This document shows positions 29,600-35,843 of a stretch of 64,000 nt of DNA, in pieces (the stretch's first letter is position 1; every line of letters begins with the position of its first letter). The notes under the pieces are model-generated. The model was given only the letters and a program-made list of their open reading frames with translations, was not told where the DNA came from and did not search any database. Origin of the DNA: Candidatus Zhuqueibacterota bacterium (GTDB lineage: Bacteria > Zhuqueibacterota > Zhuqueibacteria > Oceanimicrobiales > Oceanimicrobiaceae); the NCBI GenBank assembly GCA_029262005.1, contig JAJDAG010000180.1, positions 1 to 64,000 on the forward strand. Direction: 5' to 3'. The position numbers were made by a program, and so were the translations under genes.

Positions 29600-29622
29600 C
29601 CACAGAGGCGCAGAGGACGCAG
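29600..29622. repeat. CCACAGAGG-type degenerate intergenic repeat
   Basis: CCACAGAGGCGCAGAGGACGCAG lies in the spacer before the ATPase gene; in pieces, CCACAGAGG, CGCAGAGG, ACGCAG. Related pieces occur at 33518-33536 (inverse orientation) and 34517-34543. Such CACAGAGG repeats are widespread in environmental bacterial genomes. Confidence 0.5.
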
Positions 29623-29748
29623 ATGTGGAATTAACTGGTAACCATTCAAACCTTGCAGCAAATTTAGTCCTGACGGGGCGTTAAAATCCTGCCCGGGTTA
29701 GATTGAAGAGTAATTGCAGACGAAAAGACCACAAAGGAACAAAGTCAA

Positions 29749-30456
29749 ATGAGCATTGTAACCGTCAACGATGTTAACAAAGTCTACGAGGACAAAAATA
29801 ACATTCCCGTTCAGGCGTTAAACCAGGTTTGCCTGAAAATGGAAGAGGGCGAATTTACCGCCATTGCCGGGCCTTCCGGCTCTGGAAAAACAACCCTGTT
29901 GAATATTATTGGCGGTTTGGACAAACCGAATTCCGGTCAGGTCAAAGTGGCGGGCCAGGAACTTACCACAATGAATCGAAACGCACTCGCTGAATTCCGT
30001 CTCAAAACACTTGGATTTATTTTTCAGGCTTACAATCTTATCCCGGTGCTTACAGCCGAAGAGAATGCGGAGTTCATGTTGCTCCTGCAGGGCGTTTCTG
30101 CGGCCGAACGGCACCAGCGCGTAAAGGAGGAATTTTCGGCCCTCGGCATTGAAAGCGCGCTTCTTAGCCGGCGGCCTAACGAGTTGAGTGGCGGCCAGCA
30201 ACAGCGAGTCGCCGTTGCGCGCGCACTGGTGTCTCATCCGAAATTAATCCTCGCAGATGAGCCAACCGCAAATCTGGACTCCCAAACCGGCAAACGCCTC
30301 CTCGATAAAATGAAAGAAATGAATGAAAAAAAGGGCATTACATTTCTCTTTTCAACCCACGATCCCATGGTTATGGGGCGCGCACGACGCCTGCTTATTC
30401 TACGAGACGGAGAAATTGTCGAAGACCGAAAAACTGAACCGGCTTCTCCGGCATAA
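29749..30456 (+). CDS. ABC transporter ATPase, LolD/MacB-like
   Basis: 235 residues with all ATPase motifs: Walker A GPSGSGKTT (41-49), Q-loop IFQAYNLIP, signature LSGGQQQR, Walker B LILADEPTAN and the switch His in FSTHDP. It powers the two FtsX-type permeases. AAAGGA lies about 10 nt before the ATG. The outer-membrane gene follows after 18 bp, so the exporter and barrel are probably expressed together. Confidence 0.93.
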   Translation: MSIVTVNDVNKVYEDKNNIPVQALNQVCLKMEEGEFTAIAGPSGSGKTTLLNIIGGLDKPNSGQVKVAGQELTTMNRNALAEFRLKTLGFIFQAYNLIPVLTAEENAEFMLLLQGVSAAERHQRVKEEFSALGIESALLSRRPNELSGGQQQRVAVARALVSHPKLILADEPTANLDSQTGKRLLDKMKEMNEKKGITFLFSTHDPMVMGRARRLLILRDGEIVEDRKTEPASPA

Positions 30457-30474
30457 CTTTGGCGTTAAATCAGC

Positions 30475-31605
30475 ATGAAGCCACTCACATTATTTCTTCT
30501 CCTGCTCACCAGCACGCCACAGTTGTCCGCCCAGACATTTTCCTTTGATTTCTCGGGCTATGCAAAAAACTTAACCATCCGCTCTACTTCGGCCTTGAGC
30601 AAAGAAGCCTTCATTTTGAACACGAGCCGGCTACGCCTCAAGAGCGCCCTAAATGCCGGCAGCTTCGCGCACGCAGAGTTGTGGTTGGACAACGAACTTC
30701 TGGCCGGCGATTTCCTGCAAACCGTGGACTACGCTTTTTCTAAACTACTCGAACGACCAACATTTTACGATCTTGATTGGACGGTGAATGATGGAGACAA
30801 GCACTTAATACGTCAATCTCTTTTTCGTGCGTTTGTTACGCTTAACCCCGGTGCGGCGGCAATAACACTGGGCAGACAGCGCATTGCCTGGGGCACGGGC
30901 TTTGCCTGGAACCCCACAGATCTGTTTAACCCGTTTAATCCCAGCGCCATTGAACTGGACGAAAAACAAGGGGTGGACGCTGTGCACGCAACGCTGCCTA
31001 TCGGAGATTTATCACGGATTGAAGCCGCTTTTACACCGAAACTCAGCACTATAAAACCCAGCTACGCAGCGAAACTAATCACCAATTTGCACGAATATGA
31101 TGTCTCTTTTATCGCCGGTAAATTTCGTGGTGACGCCATTGTCGGCGGTGACTTTGCCGGTTACATTGGCGATGCAGGCTTTCGTGGTGAATTGGCCTAC
31201 ACATTCAAAAAAAACCGCGACAACTATTTGCGCGCAGTGCTCAACGCTGATTACAATTTCCCGCACAATTTTTATGCACTGGTTGAATTTTACTACAACG
31301 GCCCGGGTGCATCGAACCAAAAAGATTACGATATTTTCCATATTCTTTCAGGTGAGAGTTTCAACCTGGCAAAACTGTATTCAGCTTTTTCCGTGACCAA
31401 AAGTATCACACCACTGTTGAACGCGAGCGTTTACAGCATCATCAATTTAGTTGATCACAGCAGTCTGCTAGGCCCGGGCTTGACCTGGTCTTTGGCCACC
31501 AACCTGGATGTTTCTGCAAACACCTATTTTCTTTTTGGCGCTGACGACAGCGAATACGGCCAACTCGAAACAAGTTATTTTGCTTCAGTGCAATTTTTCT
31601 TTTAA
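30475..31605 (+). CDS. Putative outer-membrane beta-barrel protein of the exporter operon
   Basis: 376 residues with a signal peptide (about 1-19, ending LSAQ) and alternating strands ending in SVQFFF, the terminal aromatic pattern of outer-membrane barrels. The stretch TLGRQRIAWGTGFAWNPTDL resembles DUF1302/porin-like alginate-type outer-membrane proteins, but I do not claim a family. Context with the LolA-like protein and the MacB/LolCDE-like transporter suggests it is the outer-membrane end of the system or its cargo. Confidence 0.7.
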   Translation: MKPLTLFLLLLTSTPQLSAQTFSFDFSGYAKNLTIRSTSALSKEAFILNTSRLRLKSALNAGSFAHAELWLDNELLAGDFLQTVDYAFSKLLERPTFYDLDWTVNDGDKHLIRQSLFRAFVTLNPGAAAITLGRQRIAWGTGFAWNPTDLFNPFNPSAIELDEKQGVDAVHATLPIGDLSRIEAAFTPKLSTIKPSYAAKLITNLHEYDVSFIAGKFRGDAIVGGDFAGYIGDAGFRGELAYTFKKNRDNYLRAVLNADYNFPHNFYALVEFYYNGPGASNQKDYDIFHILSGESFNLAKLYSAFSVTKSITPLLNASVYSIINLVDHSSLLGPGLTWSLATNLDVSANTYFLFGADDSEYGQLETSYFASVQFFF

Positions 31606-31733
31606 CGATCAGAGCCATCAGTCAAGAAAAGCAGTAGATTTTTTTGTGCAGCCGTTGCCGGGCTAAAGGGCATGTTTTTCTCAGTGCAAAAGGAGCCTCT
31701 ATCTTGTTTGTGTGGGTAAGGAGAAATTAAGTT

Positions 31734-31762
31734 ACGGATAAACACAGATGAAACTCGGATAA
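31734..31762 (+). repeat. Left inverted copy of the ACGGAT-ACACAGAT repeat
   Basis: ACGGAT, AA, ACACAGAT, then GAAACTCGGATAA. The reverse complement of the right copy reads ACGGAT, TT, ACACAGAT, TTGCACGGATT. With one gap most positions match, so the pair are terminal inverted repeats about 300 bp apart. Confidence 0.6.
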
Positions 31763-31861
31763 GGGCATTCCACACAATGGGGCCATACCATAAAAGTGGC
31801 GTTCAGGGTTGTTATTGTTGGTGAACATACAGCAAATTTATTCCTTGATGATTAAGTCAAT

Positions 31862-31981
31862 ATGGCGCTAAAAGTTGCCGAAAAATATTCTTCACAAAAT
31901 GAACCACAGTTGGTGAATGATTTGAAGGCCACGGGAATAAAAATCGGATTTCTTATTACTTTTGGGAAAAAAAGTAGAACT
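31862..31981 (+). pseudogene. Remnant of a GxxExxY-family protein (C-terminal part)
   Basis: The translated stretch ALKVAEKYSSQNEPQLVN followed by DLKATGIKIGFLITFGKKS resembles the C-terminal end of the GxxExxY (PDDEXK_3-like) family, which normally has a QL-x-NYLKATG-x4-GLLINFG ending. The catalytic N-terminal half with its GxxExxY motif is missing, and the frame then runs on into the right-hand repeat. I infer a decayed copy. Members of this family are often found beside exactly this kind of ACACAGAT repeat. Confidence 0.6.
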
Positions 31982-32001
31982 CAAACCCTTTATCTACTAA
32001 A

Positions 32002-32030
32002 AGAATCCGTGCAAATCTGTGTAAATCCGT
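32002..32030 (-). repeat. Right inverted copy of the ACGGAT-ACACAGAT repeat
   Basis: On the plus strand it reads AATCCGTGCAAATCTGTG then TAAATCCGT. It is the inverted partner of 31734-31762 and closes the small element around the GxxExxY remnant. Confidence 0.6.
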
Positions 32031-32104
32031 GGCTAACAAATTCCCGGCTATCCGGGGTCAGACATTACCCACACTGGCAACATAGAATCCAAAAGGAGTC
32101 GTAA

Positions 32105-33277
32105 ATGCCAAAATATCCCAACTTTGCCAGTCGAGTCAAACAAATGACCGGCTCAGCTTTTGAAAAATACGCCCCCCGCATCAGGGAACAGGGTGAAGCT
32201 ATGGTGCGGCTTCACATCGGCGACACCCACATTCCAACCAGCTACCCCTTGCCTGTTTCCGAAAAGATGCTGACGTTGCACCCTGACCACAATCGCTACT
32301 GCAACACCTTCGGCATAGACTCGCTGCGCGATGCCCTGGCTGAAAAACTTCAGGAGAGAAACTCATTACGAGTCGAGCGGGACAATATCCTCATAACCAC
32401 CGGCGCCACAAATGCGCTGAATATCAGCATGATGTCACTGGTCGAGCCGGGCGAAAGCGTGCTTGTGCTAACGCCGGCCTGGCCCCTGTTTTTCGGCATG
32501 GTCAAAGTTGCCGGCGGGGAAATACTCGAAGCGCCTTTTTACACCAAACTGACTGAAACGCCGGACATGGATATTCCAGCCTATCTTGAACAATTTATTA
32601 CAGAAAATACAGTTGCCATCTACATAAACACGCCGAATAATCCCAGCGGTAAAGTGCTCACGCAAACACAAATCAAGCAACTCGCAGAATTTGCACAAAC
32701 GAAAAATTTATGGATTATTTCCGACGAAGCTTACGACGGTTTGACCTTCAATGGCCTGTCGCACATTTCCATCGCCAGCCTCCCGGGTATGTTCGACCGT
32801 ACACTGAGCACGTTTACATTTTCTAAAAGCTTCATGTTTGCAGGTCTGCGGTTGGGGTATTTGGTCGCCAACCCGACTGTTATTGCTGAGACAAACAAAA
32901 TTATGGTACACCAAATTTACGGGGCCTCCACACTGGCGCAGCAAATGATGCTTGAACCGGTGAAAACAATTGACAAATGGCTGCCGCAGGTGCGTGATCT
33001 ATACCAGCATTTGCGTGATGTTGCCACAAAATCTCTCACGTTGAACATCGAAGAGCCTGAGGCAGGCTACTTTGCTTTTTTCTCAATTGAAAAGTGCTTG
33101 CGCGGAAGAGACTACTGGCAGGTTATCGAAACCTGCTTTGACAGTGGCGTGTCCATCGCGCCGGGAAACAGTTTTGGCAGCCATTTTGAAAAATTCATCC
33201 GCATCTGTTTCACCGGTGAGCCTGAGGAAAGATTGCGCTCTGGAATTGAGCGCTTGAACAAGGCGCTGAGTTCATGA
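32105..33277 (+). CDS. Pyridoxal-phosphate aminotransferase, class I/II
   Basis: 390 residues of fold-type I. Visible motifs are the NNPSG block (178-182), Asp207 and Tyr210 in SDEAYDG, the PLP-binding Lys241 in FTFSKSFMFAGLRLGY and a late Arg in FIRICFTGEP. AAGGAG lies 6 nt before the ATG. Substrate is not determined. An omega-amidase-like hydrolase gene lies 293 bp downstream on the same strand; glutamine transaminases and omega-amidases work in sequence, so a 2-oxo-acid amide product is possible, but this is context only. Confidence 0.85.
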   Translation: MPKYPNFASRVKQMTGSAFEKYAPRIREQGEAMVRLHIGDTHIPTSYPLPVSEKMLTLHPDHNRYCNTFGIDSLRDALAEKLQERNSLRVERDNILITTGATNALNISMMSLVEPGESVLVLTPAWPLFFGMVKVAGGEILEAPFYTKLTETPDMDIPAYLEQFITENTVAIYINTPNNPSGKVLTQTQIKQLAEFAQTKNLWIISDEAYDGLTFNGLSHISIASLPGMFDRTLSTFTFSKSFMFAGLRLGYLVANPTVIAETNKIMVHQIYGASTLAQQMMLEPVKTIDKWLPQVRDLYQHLRDVATKSLTLNIEEPEAGYFAFFSIEKCLRGRDYWQVIETCFDSGVSIAPGNSFGSHFEKFIRICFTGEPEERLRSGIERLNKALSS

Positions 33278-33347
33278 TAATCAATTGTTCGGCTCATTTC
33301 AAATCCGGACGCTTTTTGTCGCGGTGAGAAGGCAGGCAGCGAGGGTG

Positions 33348-33477
33348 AAACATCCCCCTGATTTGTTCGCTGGACGCTTCATAAATCGTCCCCTTTCAAA
33401 GGGAGTTGATCAGGTCAAACTCCCTTTGAAGGGAGACAGGCTTTCGCTCATTCAGAGCAAAAAACAGAGGGATGTTT
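33348..33477. mobile_element. MITE-like nested inverted-repeat element
   Basis: Outer arms AAACATCCCCCTG (33348-33360) and CAGAGGGATGTTT (33465-33477) are inverted with one mismatch, and the similarity continues inward. Inner arms CCCTTTCAAAGGGAGTT (33391-33407) and AACTCCCTTTGAAGGG (33418-33433) are inverted with one gap. The roughly 130-bp piece has no coding capacity. It could be a non-autonomous transposable element or a large dispersed palindromic repeat. Confidence 0.55.
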
Positions 33478-33517
33478 AGCCCGCTTTATTCATTAACTTT
33501 ACTTAAGTGAGATTTTG

Positions 33518-33536
33518 CTCTGTGCTCTCTGTGGCC
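33518..33536. repeat. CACAGAG-type repeat, inverse orientation
   Basis: CTCTGTGCTCTCTGTGGCC is the reverse complement type of the repeat at 29600-29622. It lies between the MITE-like element and the hydrolase gene. Confidence 0.5.
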
Positions 33537-33570
33537 AAGGCACAATTCAAATTAGACAAAGGACTACCCC

Positions 33571-34374
33571 ATGAAAATCGGTTTCTACCAATTTCGCCCG
33601 CTGTTTGGCAAAACAAAATCAAATCTCAGCAAAATAATCAAAGCGCTGCACAATGTTGATGCGGACCTGATCGTGCTGCCGGAGCTGGCGCTCACCGGCT
33701 ACAACTTCAGCGGCCGGGAGGAAGCAGTGGCTTTAGGCGAGGATCCGGAACAGTCCATGGCAGTCGCTGCCTTAACGCAGCTTTGCCGGCAACAAGACTT
33801 GCACATTGTCATTGGCTTTGCCGAGAAAAAGCAGGACAAGCTGTTTAACAGCGCTCTGCTTATCGGTGCAAACGGCCTGGTGCACACCTACCGCAAAATA
33901 CATCTTTTTAATGAAGAAAAGAACTGCTTCGACCCGGGTGACACCCCGCTGGCGCTGCAGGAGGTTAAGGGGACGAAAATCGGCATGATGATTTGTTTTG
34001 ACTGGGTGTTCCCGGAAGTGTGCCGTTCTCTGGCTTTGCAGGGTGCGCACATTATTTGCCACCCGTCGAATCTTGTGCTGAACTATTGTCAGCAAACCAT
34101 GCTCTCACGCTGCCTGGAAAACAGTGTTTTTGCCGTCACTACAAACCGTTTCGGCAGTGACAGGCGGCCACATGGCGAGGTGCGGTTTACCGGCAAAAGC
34201 CAGATCGTTGCGCCAAAAGGGAAACTGCTGCACCGGGCCCTTTCCCAGCGTCAGGCATTGTTTATTACGGAAATCGATCCGGTACAGGCGGAAGACAAAA
34301 GCATGACAGCGCTCAACGATCTCTTTGCCGATCGCCGGCCGGAATTTTATTCGGTGTTAACGGCCTGCGAGTGA
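33571..34374 (+). CDS. Carbon-nitrogen hydrolase (nitrilase superfamily, omega-amidase-like)
   Basis: 267 residues, the usual length for this family. The catalytic triad is visible as Glu38 (LPELALTGYN), Lys109 (YRKIHLFNEE) and Cys142 (MMICFDWVFPEV). These enzymes hydrolyse amides through a Cys thioester; the short length and FDWVFPE context are like omega-amidase or predicted amidohydrolases rather than true nitrilases. A possible link to the upstream aminotransferase is noted there. The end converges with the DUF2164 gene. Confidence 0.87.
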   Translation: MKIGFYQFRPLFGKTKSNLSKIIKALHNVDADLIVLPELALTGYNFSGREEAVALGEDPEQSMAVAALTQLCRQQDLHIVIGFAEKKQDKLFNSALLIGANGLVHTYRKIHLFNEEKNCFDPGDTPLALQEVKGTKIGMMICFDWVFPEVCRSLALQGAHIICHPSNLVLNYCQQTMLSRCLENSVFAVTTNRFGSDRRPHGEVRFTGKSQIVAPKGKLLHRALSQRQALFITEIDPVQAEDKSMTALNDLFADRRPEFYSVLTACE

Positions 34375-34516
34375 TGATGTTTTTCGGCCATGCCTTTTTG
34401 TGGATTTTCCCTTGGGGAGAGACTGAAATCCGGGCTGTATCCCTACCAATCGGTGGCCAAAGGGAGCTTGGTTTCAAGTTCCAAGTGCGAAATTTGCGTA
34501 CTTTATTTACTTCAAT

Positions 34517-34543
34517 CTTTGCGTCTTCCGCCCCTCTGTTGCT
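34517..34543. repeat. CTTTGCGTCTT/CCTCTGTTGC repeat remnant
   Basis: CTTTGCGTCTTCCGCCCC followed by TCTGTTGCT resembles the widespread CTTTGCGTCTTTGCGCCTCTGCGTTGC-type environmental repeat and the copy at 29600-29622. It lies in the 203-bp convergent spacer, which otherwise shows nothing clear. Confidence 0.4.
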
Positions 34544-34577
34544 GAATCGTTAGGTTGGGTTCAGGAAAAGGGTACCA

Positions 34578-34838
34578 TCATTTACCAGCGTCTTTTTCCC
34601 AGTAACCCTCTTCAGGCTCATAGCACGAACTCTCAAGGTCCGCGACCTTGTCGGTCATGAAAGCCTGGGCATCGTTAATCGCCTGATTATAGATTGCCGG
34701 ACCGATTTCCTTCAAACAGAAATCGAGCAACAATGTGGCTTTCAGCTCACCAATATCGTCATCCAGATTTTCTAAAAAATAGCGCTTTATCGAAGCGACC
34801 AGGCGCTGCTGGTTTTCAGGGGATAGTTCAATTGCCAT
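34578..34838 (-). CDS. DUF2164 family protein
   Basis: 86 residues, acidic, with the family-like core QQRLVASIKRYFLENLDDDI, GELKATLLLDFCLKEIGPAIYNQA and AQAFMTDKVADLE. It is a small cytoplasmic protein of unknown function. The ATG at 34838 fits the start of the family (MAIELSPEN). It stands alone between unrelated genes. Confidence 0.8.
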   Translation of the reverse strand: MAIELSPENQQRLVASIKRYFLENLDDDIGELKATLLLDFCLKEIGPAIYNQAINDAQAFMTDKVADLESSCYEPEEGYWEKDAGK

Positions 34839-34910
34839 AAAGCCTCCACCGCCGCCTGTTTTTCACAGCGACGTCAATAAGTTATTTTTATTTTAGGTAA
34901 TTGTTCTCGC

Positions 34911-34948
34911 GCAAGATTCCTCACCCGAAAAACGGGTTCGGAATGACA
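34911..34948. repeat. GATTCCTCA-hairpin-TTCGGAATGACA repeat
   Basis: GATTCCTC, then ACCCG AAAAA CGGGT hairpin, then TCGGAATGACA. Repeats of the form GATTCCTCA...TTCGGAATGACA are known in many bacteria. It sits in the spacer between DUF2164 and hemolysin III genes. Confidence 0.4.
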
Positions 34949-35011
34949 CAAAAGTGAGGCTTTGCGTAGTGTAAAGGCCAACAGCAAATAGCTAAAGGCC
35001 ACAGCCAATTT

Positions 35012-35653
35012 TTATACATATCGATACATCATCCAAAAATGCGAGAAACTGCCAAGCATTATCAGAACATGAAAAACTTCATGAAAGCCAAAAACGCCGG
35101 GCCAGGGATCCGGGTTCCTGAGTGCATAAATGACTGCGCCGATGGTATAAAATGCGCCACCGATGGCCAGCCAGGTTAACCCCATTGTGGCCATGGCCTG
35201 CTGCAACGGCCAAATGCCGACAACCACAAACCAACCCATTAAAAGGTAAACTCCGGTGTAAAGCTTGCGTGGCGCCGACAGCCAGAATATTTTCATAAAC
35301 AGCCCTGCCAATGCAAAAGTCCAGACGCCGGCCAGGATAGACCAACCCCAAACACCACGCAACGTGACAAGACAAATGGGCGTGTAGGATGCCGCAATGA
35401 AAACAAAAATCATAATATGATCGACTCTGCGGAAAAATGCCAGGCGTTTTCCCGAGATCGGTAGCCAGTGATAAAGAGTGCTGGCTGTATAAAGCAAGAT
35501 CATGGCGCCGCCAAAGATTGCAAACGAAACAACATGCCAGCTGGTCAGAATACCTGAGGTTCTGGTCAAAAGCGCAAGCAAAGCGCCCACTGCCAATAAC
35601 GCTCCGACAAAATGAGTTAAGCCGCTGAGGGGATCTCTGAGTTTGGTTTTCAT
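35012..35653 (-). CDS. Hemolysin III / PAQR family membrane protein
   Basis: 213 residues with seven predicted helices. Family motifs are present: RDPLSGLTHFVGALLAVGALL at the N-terminus, then STLYHWLP, RRVDHIMIFVFIAASYTPI and the C-terminal GFHEVFHVLIMLGSFSHF with metal-binding His residues. PAQR proteins of bacteria have unknown function; a hydrolase role on lipids or ceramide-like substrates is proposed for relatives. It appears to be transcribed alone. Confidence 0.88.
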   Translation of the reverse strand: MKTKLRDPLSGLTHFVGALLAVGALLALLTRTSGILTSWHVVSFAIFGGAMILLYTASTLYHWLPISGKRLAFFRRVDHIMIFVFIAASYTPICLVTLRGVWGWSILAGVWTFALAGLFMKIFWLSAPRKLYTGVYLLMGWFVVVGIWPLQQAMATMGLTWLAIGGAFYTIGAVIYALRNPDPWPGVFGFHEVFHVLIMLGSFSHFWMMYRYV

Positions 35654-35843
35654 GGTTCAATCCCTAGCTATAGTCGAGCATGAATACAGGTTTAAAATTA
35701 ACCTATTATCTTGATATCTGCCGCAATCCCTCCTTTGAGGACAGAAAATGGTTGAGCCGGCACAAAGTTTGAACAAGTTGCTGCCGTCGGGGTTGACCGG
35801 CGCCATTAGTAAAAAAACACTGTTGCAAAATTCAAAATCTGTG

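Larger units (their letters stand above)
31606..32104. other. Repeat-rich intergenic region
   Basis: 499 bp without an intact gene. It contains a decayed GxxExxY-type reading frame (about 31862-31981) set between inverted copies of an ACGGAT/ACACAGAT repeat (31734-31762 and 32002-32030). The 3' end supplies the ribosome site AAGGAG for the aminotransferase gene. Confidence 0.65.
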
